This document shows positions 28,109 to 37,829 of a DNA stretch of 64,000 bases, piece after piece (position 1 is the first letter of the stretch; each line of letters opens with the position of its first letter). The notes below the pieces were generated by a model. That model was not told the origin of the DNA and made no database searches. It saw only the letters and a list, made by a program, of their open reading frames with translations. Origin of the DNA: Actinomycetales bacterium (GTDB lineage Bacteria > Actinomycetota > Actinomycetes > Actinomycetales > Cellulomonadaceae); the NCBI GenBank assembly GCA_020444245.1, contig JAHLLI010000020.1, positions 1 to 64,000 of the forward strand, in the 5' to 3' direction. The translations under genes and the position numbers were made by a program.

Positions 28109-29149
28109 ATGAAGGTCGCTCGCTTCCACGCTCCCGGAGACATCCGACTCGAAGAGGCGCCGGAGCCGGCAGCCGGCCCCGACGAGGTGAAGATCCGGGT
28201 CCGCGCCTGCTCGATGTGCGGCACCGACGTCAAGATCTCGAAGTTCGGCCACTTCCGGATCGTGCCGCCGCGGGTCATGGGTCACGAGATCTCGGGCGAG
28301 GTCGTCGAGGTGGGCGCCCAGGTCGCCGGGTGGGCTCCCGGCGACCGGGTCCAGGTGATCGCGGCCATCCCGTGCGGGACCTGCCCCGACTGCCTCGCGG
28401 ACCACATGACGACCTGCCCCAACCAGGTGTCGATGGGCTACGACTTCGACGGTGGCTTCGCCGAGTACATGATCGTGCCGGTCGAGGTGCTGCGGGTGGA
28501 CGGACTGAACCGGATCCCGGACGCCGTGAGCTTCGCCGAGGCGTCGGTGGCCGAGCCCTTCGCCTGCGCGATCAACGCCCAGGAGCTGGTGAACGTGCAC
28601 GACGGCGACGACGTCGTGGTCGTCGGCGCCGGCCCGATCGGCTGCCTGCACGTCCGCCTGGCCAGGGCCAGGGGAGCGAAGCGGGTGTTCCTGGTCGAGC
28701 TCAGCCGCGAGCGACTCGATCTTGCGGCCGCGGCCGTGACGCCGGACGCCGCGATCTGCGGCAGCGAGACCGACGCGGTCGCTGCTGTGCTCGAGGCCAC
28801 TCAGGGGCGGGGCGCTGACGTGATCATCACGGCCGCTCCGTCCGGCGCCGCGCAGGAGGACGCGCTGAAGATGGCGGCGCCCGGCGGCCGGATCAGCTTC
28901 TTCGGTGGCCTGCCCAAGGACAACCCGACCATCACCCTCGACTCGAACGCGGTGCACTACCGCGAGCTGATGATCATGGGCGCCAACGGGTCGAGCCCCG
29001 AGCACAACCGGCGCGCCCTGGCGATGATCGCCGACGGCAGCGTGCCGGTCGACGACCTGATCACGCATCGGCTGCCCCTCGACGGGGTGCTCGAGGGCAT
29101 CGAGATCGTGAAGGCGGGCTCGGGGATCAAGGTGACCATCGAGCCCTGA
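28109..29149 (+). CDS. Zinc-dependent polyol (sorbitol-type) dehydrogenase
   Basis: A 346-residue medium-chain dehydrogenase/reductase. The catalytic zinc site includes Cys37 (CSMCGTD) and His59-Glu60 (GHE). The structural zinc loop has four Cys (CGTCPDCLADHMTTC), and the NAD(P)-binding motif is VVVGAGPIGCLH. AAGGAGA lies just before the ATG. It precedes a mannitol-type PTS and so probably oxidises the imported polyol phosphate or the free polyol to a ketose form. Sorbitol, mannitol and galactitol types cannot be told apart here. Confidence 0.9.
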   Translation: MKVARFHAPGDIRLEEAPEPAAGPDEVKIRVRACSMCGTDVKISKFGHFRIVPPRVMGHEISGEVVEVGAQVAGWAPGDRVQVIAAIPCGTCPDCLADHMTTCPNQVSMGYDFDGGFAEYMIVPVEVLRVDGLNRIPDAVSFAEASVAEPFACAINAQELVNVHDGDDVVVVGAGPIGCLHVRLARARGAKRVFLVELSRERLDLAAAAVTPDAAICGSETDAVAAVLEATQGRGADVIITAAPSGAAQEDALKMAAPGGRISFFGGLPKDNPTITLDSNAVHYRELMIMGANGSSPEHNRRALAMIADGSVPVDDLITHRLPLDGVLEGIEIVKAGSGIKVTIEP

Positions 29150-29263
29150 GCGCAGCACACAGCACGACCCCTCGGCGCCGACGACGGTGCCGGGGGCCGC
29201 GACGGGGATCCCCAGCGCACATCGAGTAGTCAGAGCCGACACTTCGAGAGGAAACCGGGCAAC

Positions 29264-30841
29264 ATGAGCGCAGTTTCAGCAACGCCCCCCGCCCCATCTC
29301 GGGCCAAGCAGACCCAGGTACACGTCCAACGGTTCGGGGCCTTCCTCACCGGGATGATCATGCCGAACCTCCCGGCGTTCATCGCGTGGGGTCTTCTCAC
29401 GACGTTCGTCATCGCCAAGGGCTGGCTGCCCAACGAGATCCTGGGCGGCTTCGGCAACGCCGACCTCCCGGGCAGCTGGCAGGGCGCGGCCACCGCGCTC
29501 GCCATGGCGAAGGACGGCACGACGTTCCACCAGTACCTCGGCCTCGTCGGCCCGATGATCATCTACTTGCTCCCGCTGCTCATCGCCAACCAGGGCGGCA
29601 GGATCGTCTACGGCGAGCGCGGCGGCGTGGTGGCCTCGATCGCGACCATGGGCGTCATCGTGGGCAGCACGATCCCGATGTTCCTCGGCGCCATGATCGT
29701 CGGCCCGCTGGCCGCGTGGCTCATGAAGAAGATCGACAGCATCTGGGACGGCAAGATCAAGCCGGGCTTCGAGATGCTCGTCAACATGTACTCGGCCGGG
29801 ATCCTCGGCCTGGGGCTCGCGATCCTCGCCTTCTTCGGGGTCGCGCCGTTCGTGACGAACGTCAGCTCGTGGCTCGGCTCAGCAGTCCAGTCCCTCGCCG
29901 ACGCGCACCTGCTCCCGCTGATGAGCATCATCGTCGAGCCCGCGAAGGTGCTCTTCCTGAACAACGCGATCGGCAACGGCACGCTCGTCCCGCTCGGCAT
30001 CCAGCAGAGCGTCGAGACCGGTCAGTCGCTGCTGTTCCTCGTCGAGGCGAACCCCGGTCCCGGCTTCGGCCTGCTGCTGGCGTACATGCTCTTCGGGATC
30101 GGCACGGCGCGGGCCTCCGCGCCCGGCGCGATCATCATCCAGTTCTTCGGCGGCATCCACGAGGTCTACTTCCCGTTCGTGCTCATGAAGCCGATCCTCA
30201 TCACCGGTCTGATCCTGGGTGGGGCGACCGGTGTCGCGACCAACTCGATCTTCGGTAGCGGGCTGCGAGCACCGGCCGCGCCGGGCAGCATCCTTGCCGT
30301 GCTGGCGCAGACACCGCGGGGCAGCTTCGTCGGTGTGATCCTCTCGGTGGTGCTCTCGGCCGCTGTGACGTTCTTCGTCAGCGCGGCACTCCTGAGGCTC
30401 TCCCGCAAGCGTGACCTCGCTGCCGAGGAAGACGGCCTGGCCGCCGCGATCGCGCAGACCGAGGCGAACAAGGGCAAGTCCAGCGCGGCGCTGGGCGCGC
30501 TTGCCGGTGGCCACGCAGGTGCCGACCTCGGCGCCCCGGTGCACACCATCATCTTCGCGTGCGACGCCGGCATGGGGTCCAGCGCGATGGGTGCCAGCGT
30601 GCTGCGGGCCAAGCTCAAGAAGGCGGGGGTCGAGGACGTCGTGGTGGTCAACAAGGCGGTCGCCCATCTGACCGACGAGGCGGAGATCGTGATCACCCAG
30701 CGCGAGCTGACGGACCGGGCCCGCCACAGTGCACCGAGCGCGGAGCACCGGACCGTGGACAACTTCATGAACAGCCCCGTCTACGACGAGGTCGTCGCCG
30801 AGGTGGTCGCACGCAGGCAGCGCGAGGGCGCCGACACATGA
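29264..30841 (+). CDS. mtlA: PTS mannitol-type transporter, fused EIIC and EIIB
   Basis: A 525-residue membrane permease with the mannitol-family EIIC domain (start FGAFLTGMIMPNLPAFIAWG, then GERGGVVASIATMG, then the cytoplasmic loop GNGTLVPLGIQQ). The C-terminal EIIB domain carries the phosphorylated Cys433 in IFACDAGMGSSAMGASVL. It takes up a hexitol and phosphorylates it at once. An EIIA domain is not fused; it is the next gene, whose ATG overlaps this stop (ATGA). A GC-rich interrupted hairpin at about 29170-29198 separates it from the dehydrogenase gene. Confidence 0.94.
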   Translation: MSAVSATPPAPSRAKQTQVHVQRFGAFLTGMIMPNLPAFIAWGLLTTFVIAKGWLPNEILGGFGNADLPGSWQGAATALAMAKDGTTFHQYLGLVGPMIIYLLPLLIANQGGRIVYGERGGVVASIATMGVIVGSTIPMFLGAMIVGPLAAWLMKKIDSIWDGKIKPGFEMLVNMYSAGILGLGLAILAFFGVAPFVTNVSSWLGSAVQSLADAHLLPLMSIIVEPAKVLFLNNAIGNGTLVPLGIQQSVETGQSLLFLVEANPGPGFGLLLAYMLFGIGTARASAPGAIIIQFFGGIHEVYFPFVLMKPILITGLILGGATGVATNSIFGSGLRAPAAPGSILAVLAQTPRGSFVGVILSVVLSAAVTFFVSAALLRLSRKRDLAAEEDGLAAAIAQTEANKGKSSAALGALAGGHAGADLGAPVHTIIFACDAGMGSSAMGASVLRAKLKKAGVEDVVVVNKAVAHLTDEAEIVITQRELTDRARHSAPSAEHRTVDNFMNSPVYDEVVAEVVARRQREGADT

Positions 30842-31275
30842 GCGGCGTCCTGAGCAAGGAGCTCATCGTCGCGGACGGGACCGCCCGGACGTTCTCCGAG
30901 GCGATCCGGGAGGCCGGGGAGCTGCTGGTCAAGGCGGGCGCGGTCGATCCCGCGTACGTCGACTCGATGGAGGAGCGTGAGCGGACGATGTCCACCTACA
31001 TGGGCAACTTCCTCGCGATCCCGCACGGCACCAACGAGTCGAAGTCGACGATCCACCGGTCGGCACTCTCCTTGGTGAGGTACGCCCAGCCGATCGACTG
31101 GGGCGGCCGAGGCGACGTGCACATCGTGGTCGGCATCGCCGGGGTCGAGGACGAGCACCTGGAGATGCTGTCGAAGATCGCCGTGGTGTTCTCCGACGAG
31201 GACGACGCGGCCAGGATGCGCGACGCCACCACCGTCGACGAGCTGTACGACCTCCTCGAGTCGGTCAACGACTGA
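30838..31275 (+). CDS. mtlF: PTS mannitol-type EIIA component
   Basis: A 145-residue soluble phosphocarrier with the EIIA mannitol/fructose fold. The phosphorylated His63 is in AIPHGTNESK and the end pattern is EHLEMLSKIAVVF. It passes phosphate from HPr to the EIIB Cys of the preceding protein. The ATG start in the ATGA overlap is the only one consistent with the domain's usual beginning (LSKELIVADGTART). Two strong hairpins follow in the gap to the convergent amino-acid transporter operon. Confidence 0.94.
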   Translation: MSGVLSKELIVADGTARTFSEAIREAGELLVKAGAVDPAYVDSMEERERTMSTYMGNFLAIPHGTNESKSTIHRSALSLVRYAQPIDWGGRGDVHIVVGIAGVEDEHLEMLSKIAVVFSDEDDAARMRDATTVDELYDLLESVND

Positions 31276-31284
31276 GGACGCCAA

Positions 31285-31312
31285 CCGCCGCGGGCACGGA
31301 ATCCCGCGGCGG
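31285..31312 (+). terminator. Hairpin after mtlF
   Basis: A perfect 10-bp stem (CCGCCGCGGG with CCCGCGGCGG) and an 8-nt loop begin 10 bp after the mtlF stop. No T-tract follows. Confidence 0.55.
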
Positions 31313-31340
31313 GGACGGCGCCGGTGACGGCACCGTCAGG

Positions 31341-31388
31341 TCGGGCCCGGCAGGCGAGCGAACCACCTCCGCTCGCCGCCGGGCCCGA
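31341..31388. terminator. Large bidirectional hairpin between convergent operons
   Basis: An outer stem of 10 bp (TCGGGCCCGG with CCGGGCCCGA) and an inner stem of 8 bp (GGCGAGCG with CGCTCGCC) are separated by a 2/1-nt bulge and closed by a 9-nt loop. It lies just past the 3' ends of mtlF (plus) and the amino-acid ATPase (minus) and probably serves both. Confidence 0.75.
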
Positions 31389-31395
31389 TGCGCGT

Positions 31396-32151
31396 TCACG
31401 CCTCGTGATGGTGGGTCGGGTCGAGCACCCGGGCCAGGAACGTGCGGGTCCGCTCCTCCCGGGGCTCGCCGATGATCTGGCTCGGCGGACCCTGCTCGAC
31501 GATCTGCCCGTCGTCCATGAAGATCACGCGGTCGGCGACCTCGCGCGCGAAGGCCATCTCGTGGGTGACCACGAGCATGGTCATGCCGGACTCCGCCAGG
31601 TCCCGCATCACCGACAGCACGTCGCCGACCAGCTCGGGGTCCAGCGCGGACGTCGGCTCGTCGAAGAGCATGAGCGCGGGGTCCATGCTCAGCGCCCTCG
31701 CGATCGCGACGCGCTGCTGCTGGCCGCCGGAGAGCTGGGTGGGGTGGGAGTCGGCGCGGTCGCCGAGCCCCACCTGCTCCAGGTTGCGGCGGGCGACCTC
31801 CTCGGCCTCGGCCTGCGAGCGGCGCAGCACCTTGCGCTGGGCCATGGTGCAGTTCTCGAGCACGGAGCGGTGCGGGAACAGGTTGAACTGCTGGAACACC
31901 ATCCCGACGTGGGTGCGCACCCGGTCGATGTCGACGTCCGGGTCGGTGACCTCGACGCCGAGCACGGTGACGGTTCCCGCGGTGGGTTGCTCGAGCAGGT
32001 TCACGCAGCGCAGCAGCGTCGACTTGCCGGAGCCCGAGGGGCCGATGACGCACACCACCTCGCCGGGCGCGACGGTGAGGTCGATGCCCTTGAGCACCTC
32101 GCGCTCGCCGAAGGACTTGCGCAGCTGCGCGATCTCGACGACGGCGGCCAT
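31396..32151 (-). CDS. Polar amino-acid ABC transporter ATPase (GlnQ type)
   Basis: A 251-residue importer ATPase with Walker [22 protein letters not shown], signature LSGGQQQR, Walker [13 protein letters not shown] and switch His in VVTHEM, all typical of the glutamine/glutamate/arginine family. The ATG at 32151 overlaps the permease stop by one base (TGATG). It is the last gene of a three-gene unit with its permease and binding protein, and ends in the shared terminator. Confidence 0.95.
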   Translation of the reverse strand: MAAVVEIAQLRKSFGEREVLKGIDLTVAPGEVVCVIGPSGSGKSTLLRCVNLLEQPTAGTVTVLGVEVTDPDVDIDRVRTHVGMVFQQFNLFPHRSVLENCTMAQRKVLRRSQAEAEEVARRNLEQVGLGDRADSHPTQLSGGQQQRVAIARALSMDPALMLFDEPTSALDPELVGDVLSVMRDLAESGMTMLVVTHEMAFAREVADRVIFMDDGQIVEQGPPSQIIGEPREERTRTFLARVLDPTHHHEA

Positions 32152-32987
32152 CAGATGTGCCCCTTCGCGCCGGTCTTGCGCTCCAGCCACCGGGTCAGCA
32201 GGCCCAGCGGGATCGTGATCATCAGGTACGCGATGCCGACCACGACGAACGCCGTCAGGCCGCCGACGGCGACGTTGTTCAGCGTGTACCGGGCCAGCCG
32301 GGTGAGCTCGTAGTCCGGGATGGAGAGCCCCATGACGTACACCAGCGACGTGTCTTTGGTCAGCAGGACGATCTCGTTGGTGATCGGCGGGAGGACGAGT
32401 CGGAACGCCTGCGGGATGACGACCCCGCGCATGGTCTGCCCGGACGTCATGCCCAGCGAGCGCGCCGCTTCCACCTGGCCCTTCGGCACGGCTTGCAGTC
32501 CGGCGCGCAAGGTCTCGGCGAGGTAGGCGGCCGAGACCATGCCGAGGGCGAGCGCGATCGTCACGATGACCGAGTCGAACTTCACCTGGAAGGCCACCGG
32601 GACGATGAAGGCGAAGGCGAGCACCACGAGCAGCGCCGGCACGCCGCGGAAGAACTCGACGTAGCCGGTCGCCAGGACCCGGTACAGCCGTACCGAGGAC
32701 AGCTTCATCAGGGCGAGCACGAGCCCGAGCGCGAAGGCCACGGCGAACGCGGCGAAGGTGTACCTCACCGTGTTGATGAACGCCTGCGGGATGTCGGGCG
32801 CCATCTGCCGGACGGCGTCGAGGTTGAACACCTGCTCGCGCATGTTCGACCAGTCGGTGCTCAGCGCAACCCCGACGATCACCGCAGCCAGTACGCCGTA
32901 CTGCACGACCCGGGAGTACTGCGCCCGCTTGCGCGGGCTCATCCGGGCGCGTCCCGCAGGCATGACCTCCACGCTCGGGCTCGTCAT
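32151..32987 (-). CDS. Polar amino-acid ABC transporter permease (HisM/GlnP type)
   Basis: A 278-residue permease with about five membrane helices. The cytoplasmic EAA loop ([20 protein letters not shown]) contacts the ATPase. The N-terminal 40 residues are cytoplasmic and basic. A single permease gene suggests a homodimeric channel. The start ATG lies 3 bp after the binding-protein stop. Confidence 0.94.
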   Translation of the reverse strand: MTSPSVEVMPAGRARMSPRKRAQYSRVVQYGVLAAVIVGVALSTDWSNMREQVFNLDAVRQMAPDIPQAFINTVRYTFAAFAVAFALGLVLALMKLSSVRLYRVLATGYVEFFRGVPALLVVLAFAFIVPVAFQVKFDSVIVTIALALGMVSAAYLAETLRAGLQAVPKGQVEAARSLGMTSGQTMRGVVIPQAFRLVLPPITNEIVLLTKDTSLVYVMGLSIPDYELTRLARYTLNNVAVGGLTAFVVVGIAYLMITIPLGLLTRWLERKTGAKGHI

Positions 32988-32990
32988 CGC

Positions 32991-33770
32991 TCAGCCCTGG
33001 CTCGGGGCGATGTACTTCGCGTAGATGTCGTCGTAGGTGCCGTCGGACTTGATCCGCTTGATCGTGGCGTTGATCGCGTCGAGGAGTGCGGTGTTGCCCT
33101 TCTTGACGCCGAGCCCGTACTGCTCGCCGGTGACGAACTCCGTGCCGACCTCGTAGCCGTCGGTCGCGTAGGGGCCGAGCACCGCGATGTCGTTGATGAT
33201 CGCGTCGACGTCGCCGTTCTTCAGGCCCTGGACCTGCAGACCGAGGTCCTCGTACTCCAGGGTGTCGAGGTTGTTCTCCTTGGCGAAGTCCGCGCCCGTG
33301 GTGGCCTGCTGGACGCCGACCTTCTTGCCGGCCAGGCTCTCCAGGCTGTCGAGCCCCGAGCCGCTGGGCACGAGGAGGCCCTGGTTGGCGTCAAAGTACG
33401 GGTCGGAGAAGTCGAGCTTGCCCTTGCGGGCATCGGTGATCGTGATCGCGGACGCGACCACGTCGCAGGTCCCGGCGTTGAGGGCCGCACCGGACTGGAT
33501 GCCGTCGAAGCCGGTCTCGACGGGGGTCAGCGTGACCCCGAGGTCGTCGGCGACCGCCTGGGTGACCGCGATGTCGAACCCGACGAGCTTCCCGCCCTCC
33601 TGGTACTCGAACGGCTCGTAGGGCGGGTTGGTGCACACCGTGAGGGTGCCTGGCGTGATGAAGCTCACGTCACCCGAGGCGTCCCCCCCGGCGTCGGTGG
33701 CGGTCGAGCTACAGGCGGTCAGGGCGAGCGCGGAGAGCGCGAGGGTGGCAGCGAGGCGGCGCCGGGTCAT
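32991..33770 (-). CDS. Amino-acid ABC transporter substrate-binding lipoprotein
   Basis: A 259-residue lipoprotein. The signal peptide ends in lipobox LTAC (Cys about residue 20). The family 3 binding fold is evident ([50 protein letters not shown]). GGAGGA stands before the ATG. It captures a polar amino acid outside the cell for the downstream permease and ATPase. The specific amino acid cannot be read from the sequence. Confidence 0.95.
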   Translation of the reverse strand: MTRRRLAATLALSALALTACSSTATDAGGDASGDVSFITPGTLTVCTNPPYEPFEYQEGGKLVGFDIAVTQAVADDLGVTLTPVETGFDGIQSGAALNAGTCDVVASAITITDARKGKLDFSDPYFDANQGLLVPSGSGLDSLESLAGKKVGVQQATTGADFAKENNLDTLEYEDLGLQVQGLKNGDVDAIINDIAVLGPYATDGYEVGTEFVTGEQYGLGVKKGNTALLDAINATIKRIKSDGTYDDIYAKYIAPSQG

Positions 33771-33816
33771 GGGGATCCTCCAAGATCGAGTGCAAAGTTA
33801 TGCATCCAAGACGATA

Positions 33817-33825
33817 GGTATACAC
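33817..33825 (-). promoter_or_regulatory. Extended -10 box of the amino-acid ABC operon
   Basis: On the minus strand TGTATACCT combines a TG extension with TATACC, about 47 bp before the binding-protein ATG. A TTGGTC-like -35 box is 19 nt upstream. The AT-rich stretch stands out in the local GC background. Confidence 0.55.
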
Positions 33826-33854
33826 CGTCGGTCGGGGGTGGACCAACGTCCCGG

Positions 33855-36500
33855 TCAGCGGGGCGGGGCCTCACCCAGCTCGGCTCCCTCCACAGTGGCG
33901 ACATCGAGCCCGCCCTCGGCGAGCTCGACCCGGGCCCGTCCGGCCGCGAGCACGTCGGCCCAGGCGAGCTCGACACGGCTCTGCTCGCCGGTGGGCACGA
34001 CGAGCGTCCCGGCCACGATCGGGGTGCGCATCGAGACCTTCGCCTCGCTCTTGACCTTGCGCAGCGCGGCGAGCGCCCGCCCGGCGGCGTCGAGCGTGGC
34101 GGGATCCGCGTCGCCGGCGATCTCGCGCAGCGGCGCGGACGTCGGCCACGGGGCGCGGTGCACGGAGCCCTCGCGCCACCAGGACCAGACCTCCTCGGTG
34201 GCGAACGGCAGCACCGGGGCGAGCAGCCGCAGCAGGGTGTCCAGCGCGGTGGCCAGCGCGAGCCGTGCCGACGCGGTGGCCGCGGGGTCCGTGCCCTCGG
34301 TGCCGTAGGCGCGGTCCTTGACCAGCTCGAGGTAGTCGTCGCAGAACGTCCAGAAGAACGTCTCGGTGGTCTCGAGCGCCCGCGTGTGGTCGTAGCCCTC
34401 GAGCGCGGCGGTGGCGGTGTCGACCACCTGGGCCAGTCCGGCGAGCATCGCGAGGTCCAGCGGCTCGGTGACCCGGGCGTCGGCGTCCACCGCACCGAAG
34501 CCGAGCGCGAACTTGCTCGCGTTGAGCACCTTGATCGCGAGCCGGCGGCCGATCTTCATCTGGCCCTCGTCGAAGGCGGCGTCGGTGCCCAGGCGCGCGC
34601 TCGCGGCCCAGTACCGCACCGCGTCCGACCCGTGCTGCTCCAGGAGCCCCATGGGCGTGACGACGTTGCCCTTGGACTTCGACATCTTCTTGCGGTCGGG
34701 GTCCAGGATCCAGCCGCTGATCGCCGCGTGCTTCCAGGGGAGCGAGCCCTCCTCGAGGTGCGAGCGCACGACCGTCGAGAACAGCCAGGTGCGGATGATG
34801 TCCTGGCCCTGTGGGCGCACGTCCATCGGGAACACGCGCTGGTAGAGGTCCTCGTCCCAGCCCCAGCCACCGGCGATCTGCGGCGTGAGCGAGCTGGTCG
34901 CCCAGGTGTCCATGATGTCGGGGTCGCCGATGAACCCGCCCGGCACGCCACGCTGGTCGGCGGTGTAGCCGGGGGGCACGTCGCTGCTGGGGTCGACCGG
35001 CAGCGCGCTCTCGTCGGGGACGATCGCGTGGTCGTAGTCGGGCTCGCCCTCGGCGGTCAGCGGGTACCACAGCGGGATCGCGACGCCGAAGAACCGCTGC
35101 CGGGAGATGAGCCAGTCGCCGTTGAGGCCGCCGACCCAGTTCTCGTAGCGCACGCGCATGAACTCGGGGTGGAAGTCCAGCTCCTGGCCGCGGGCGAGCA
35201 GCTTCTCGCGCAGACCCTCGCCGGCGCCCTCGTTGCGCCCGCCGTTGCGGATGTACCACTGGCGCGACGTGACGATCTCGAGGGGCTTGTCGCCCTTCTC
35301 GTAGAAGTTCGCCATGCGCTGGGTGGCGGTCGGCTCGCCGTCCAGGTCGCCGGTCTCGCGCAGCAGGTCCACCACGGCGGCGCGCGCGGAGAACGCGGTC
35401 TTGCCGGCGAGGTCGACCCATCGCCGCTGCCCGGCCGAGGAGGTGATCCAGCCCGGGGTCTCCGTCGCCAGCCGGCCGTCGCGGGTGATCACCGGGCGCG
35501 TCGGCAGCTGGAGCTCGCGCCACCACTGCACGTCGGTGAGGTCGCCGAAGGTGCAGCACATCGCGATGCCGGCGCCCTTCTCACGCTCGGCGGCGGGGTG
35601 TGCGAGCACCGGGATCTCGATGTCGAACAGCGGGTCTCGCACGGTGGAGCCGAACAGCCCCTGGTACCGCTCGTCGTCCGGGTGCGCGATCAGGGCCACG
35701 ACCGCCGGGATCAGCTCGGGGCGGGTGGTCTCGATGTAGACGGGGCTGTCGTCCGAGGTCTTGCGGAACGCGACGCGGTGGAAGTGGCCGGGGTACTCGC
35801 GGGCCTCGAGCTCGGCCTGCGCGACCGCGGTCTGGAAGGTCACGTCCCACAGGCCCGGCGCCTCGGCCTGGTACGCCTCGCCGCGGGCGAGGTTGCGCAG
35901 GAACGCACGCTGGGCGACGGCGCGGGACCGGTCGTCGATGGTCTGGTAGTGGTGCGACCAGTCGACCGAGAGGCCGAGGTGGCGCCACAGGGCCTCGAAC
36001 TGCTGCTCGTCCTCGACGGTGAGCCGCTGGCACAGGTCGACGAAGTTGCGCCGCGAGATCGCGACCTGGTCGGACGGCTTGACCGCCTTGCCGTCGGTGC
36101 CCTCGTGCGGGGGAGTGAAGCCCTCCTCGAACGGAAGCGACGGGTCGCAGCGCACGCCGTAGTAGTTCTGCACGCGGCGCTCGGTGGGCAGGCCGTTGTC
36201 GTCCCAACCCATCGGGTAGAACACCTCGCGGCCCCGCATCCGCTGGTAGCGGGCGATGACGTCGGTGTGGGTGTAGCTGAACACGTGGCCGACGTGCAGC
36301 GAGCCGGAGACCGTAGGCGGCGGGGTGTCGATCGAGTAGACCTGCTCGCGGGTCTTGGTGCGGTCGAAGGCGTAGGTGCCCTGCTCGCGCCAGACGCCGT
36401 CCCACTTGTCCTCGAGACCGTCCAGGCTGACCTTGTCCGGTACGCGCGACGTCGAGGGGCTCGACGGGGCGGAGGTCCGGGTCAGCTGGTCGTCGCTCAT
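33855..36500 (-). CDS. valS: Valyl-tRNA synthetase
   Basis: An 881-residue class I synthetase. The HIGH-type motif is in [16 protein letters not shown] (near residue 65) and KMSKS in [11 protein letters not shown] (about 604-614). The CP1 editing domain lies between them, and there is a helical anticodon-binding domain. It charges tRNA-Val and edits Thr-tRNA-Val. The sequence [20 protein letters not shown] is that of the ValS form common in actinobacteria; a long C-terminal coiled coil is not apparent. The ATG at 36500 was preferred over a longer Arg-rich frame upstream. No T-box is visible ahead of it, unlike ileS. Confidence 0.95.
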   Translation of the reverse strand: MSDDQLTRTSAPSSPSTSRVPDKVSLDGLEDKWDGVWREQGTYAFDRTKTREQVYSIDTPPPTVSGSLHVGHVFSYTHTDVIARYQRMRGREVFYPMGWDDNGLPTERRVQNYYGVRCDPSLPFEEGFTPPHEGTDGKAVKPSDQVAISRRNFVDLCQRLTVEDEQQFEALWRHLGLSVDWSHHYQTIDDRSRAVAQRAFLRNLARGEAYQAEAPGLWDVTFQTAVAQAELEAREYPGHFHRVAFRKTSDDSPVYIETTRPELIPAVVALIAHPDDERYQGLFGSTVRDPLFDIEIPVLAHPAAEREKGAGIAMCCTFGDLTDVQWWRELQLPTRPVITRDGRLATETPGWITSSAGQRRWVDLAGKTAFSARAAVVDLLRETGDLDGEPTATQRMANFYEKGDKPLEIVTSRQWYIRNGGRNEGAGEGLREKLLARGQELDFHPEFMRVRYENWVGGLNGDWLISRQRFFGVAIPLWYPLTAEGEPDYDHAIVPDESALPVDPSSDVPPGYTADQRGVPGGFIGDPDIMDTWATSSLTPQIAGGWGWDEDLYQRVFPMDVRPQGQDIIRTWLFSTVVRSHLEEGSLPWKHAAISGWILDPDRKKMSKSKGNVVTPMGLLEQHGSDAVRYWAASARLGTDAAFDEGQMKIGRRLAIKVLNASKFALGFGAVDADARVTEPLDLAMLAGLAQVVDTATAALEGYDHTRALETTETFFWTFCDDYLELVKDRAYGTEGTDPAATASARLALATALDTLLRLLAPVLPFATEEVWSWWREGSVHRAPWPTSAPLREIAGDADPATLDAAGRALAALRKVKSEAKVSMRTPIVAGTLVVPTGEQSRVELAWADVLAAGRARVELAEGGLDVATVEGAELGEAPPR

Positions 36501-36607
36501 GGCCGGTGATTCTCCCAGAGATCGTGAGCGGGTCGCGCACCGTTGTCGTCGCCAGCCCCGGGGCCCGGCTCGTTCTCCCGCGACGGCGTCCCGGCGCGGC
36601 GTCGGCG

Positions 36608-36976
36608 TCAGCCTCGCTCGTCGCCGAGGTGAGCGATCCCGTCGAGCTGCACCAGGCACGCCGCGTCGAAGAAGTCCGTCGTCACCGTGGCGCGCGCCGG
36701 TGGCTGGTCGCCGAAGTACTCGTCGAAGACGTCCCAGGCCGCGCGGATCTCGTCGGTGAGCTCCCTCACCAACATCGTCACCTGCACCAGGGATGTCAGG
36801 TCCGTGCCGACCCGGGCGAGCGTCTCGCGCATGGCGTCGAGCGCGCCCCGGGTCTGAGCCGCGTAGCTCGTGTCGGAGAGGTTGCCTGCGTGGTGTGACA
36901 GGAACGCGAACCCACCCGCCGTCACGATCGACGCGCAGGTCGGGTCGCCGTAGTGGGGCGCCAGTCGAGTGATCAT
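36608..36976 (-). CDS. RidA/YjgF/YER057c family protein
   Basis: A 122-residue protein with the family's closing pattern ([21 protein letters not shown]), where the conserved Arg and the LVQ/LVE strand form the intersubunit pocket, and a typical [17 protein letters not shown] helix. RidA proteins hydrolyse reactive enamine/imine intermediates made by PLP enzymes, though many subgroups have other roles. A -10 box 6 nt before the ATG predicts a leaderless mRNA. Its 3' end is 107 bp from the valS start. Confidence 0.88.
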   Translation of the reverse strand: MITRLAPHYGDPTCASIVTAGGFAFLSHHAGNLSDTSYAAQTRGALDAMRETLARVGTDLTSLVQVTMLVRELTDEIRAAWDVFDEYFGDQPPARATVTTDFFDAACLVQLDGIAHLGDERG

Positions 36977-36982
36977 GGCCGA

Positions 36983-36988
36983 ACGCTA
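36983..36988 (-). promoter_or_regulatory. -10 box of the RidA gene, predicted leaderless
   Basis: TAGCGT on the minus strand is separated from the ATG (36976) by six bases, which places the start point on the start codon. A clear -35 box is not seen. Confidence 0.5.
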
Positions 36989-37023
36989 GCCGCGCCGGCC
37001 TCCCTCGAGGGCGTTCCCGCCCG

Positions 37024-37629
37024 TCAGGGCACCCGGGCCGCCGCCTTCGCCGCCAGCGCGAGCGTCTGCGTCAGCACGGTCCCGGCGCCGGACGGGATGT
37101 AGGCCACCTGGATGAACAGCCCGTGCACGTCCATCGCGACGATGCTGCCCTCCTCGGTGGCGAACGCACGGTCCGCACCCGGCACGGTCTCGTCGTGGAC
37201 CGGGCTGACCTGTCCGGTGCCGCTCTGGGCTGCCTCCCACCCGCTGTCGGTGAGCGGGGTGATCAGCACCTGGGCCGTCGCGAAGGTCGAGTCGGAGGCG
37301 ATCCAGTCGCAGATCCGCCGGTCCGCGGCGCTGAGCTGCTCGTTGTAGGTGCCCTCCCCGAAGGTCACCCCGGTGACGTCGCTGATCTCGGCCGCGGTCA
37401 GCAGGCTGCACGGGTCCGGCAGGCTGGCCGAGCCCGCGTCGGCGGACGCAGCATCGCTCGCCGTCGCAGCGTCGGACGGCGAGGCCGACTCCGACGCGGT
37501 GCCCGCACTCGACGACCCGCTCCCGCCCGCGTCGGTCGCCGCGGGCGTGCCACCACCTCCCGAGCACGCGGTGAGCGTGAGCGCGGCGGCGATGACGAGC
37601 GTCCGGGCGGTGGTGCGGCGCAGTGCCAT
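37024..37629 (-). CDS. Secreted lipoprotein, DUF3558-like
   Basis: A 201-residue lipoprotein with lipobox LTAC (Cys near residue 22), a Ser/Ala/Asp-rich linker to about residue 68, and a domain beginning [16 protein letters not shown]. That start is typical of DUF3558-type actinobacterial lipoproteins. Two Cys (in DPCSL and RRICDWI) could pair. AAGGGGG precedes the ATG. Function is unknown; no operon partner is apparent, as the flanking genes are separated by promoters. Confidence 0.85.
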   Translation of the reverse strand: MALRRTTARTLVIAAALTLTACSGGGGTPAATDAGGSGSSSAGTASESASPSDAATASDAASADAGSASLPDPCSLLTAAEISDVTGVTFGEGTYNEQLSAADRRICDWIASDSTFATAQVLITPLTDSGWEAAQSGTGQVSPVHDETVPGADRAFATEEGSIVAMDVHGLFIQVAYIPSGAGTVLTQTLALAAKAAARVP

Positions 37630-37652
37630 GTCGACCCCCTTCGACGACGATC

Positions 37653-37658
37653 ATTATG
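37653..37658 (-). promoter_or_regulatory. -10 box of the DUF3558-like gene
   Basis: CATAAT on the minus strand lies 23 bp before the ATG, leaving room for the AAGGGGG ribosome-binding site. It is divergent from the MacB-like operon. Confidence 0.45.
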
Positions 37659-37707
37659 GTCGCCTGCCGTGGAGAAGCACCCGTGAGGTGCGCCCCGGTG
37701 TGTGCGA

Positions 37708-37770
37708 CCCTGATCGGGTCGGGGTAGCGCCGCTCCGCGATCAGGGGCGGCACCAGGGTTGTCCCTGATC
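37708..37770. promoter_or_regulatory. Three copies of CCCTGATC before the MacB-like operon
   Basis: CCCTGATC occurs at 37708-37715, as its complement GATCAGGG at 37739-37746, and again at 37763-37770, all within the 200-bp divergent gap. Repeated identical octamers in both orientations suggest binding sites of a regulator that is not encoded next to them. Confidence 0.5.
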
Positions 37771-37829
37771 CGTCCGACCCACCCGGCCCACCACGATCAT
37801 GGGACGACCCCCACACACCAGGAGACGTC

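Noticed and set aside
32157-36509. A 1450-codon open frame antisense to the amino-acid transporter and valS
   Set aside because: Long antisense frames arise from third-position GC bias; its composition is Arg/Gly/Pro-rich with no motif, while valS on the other strand has all catalytic motifs.
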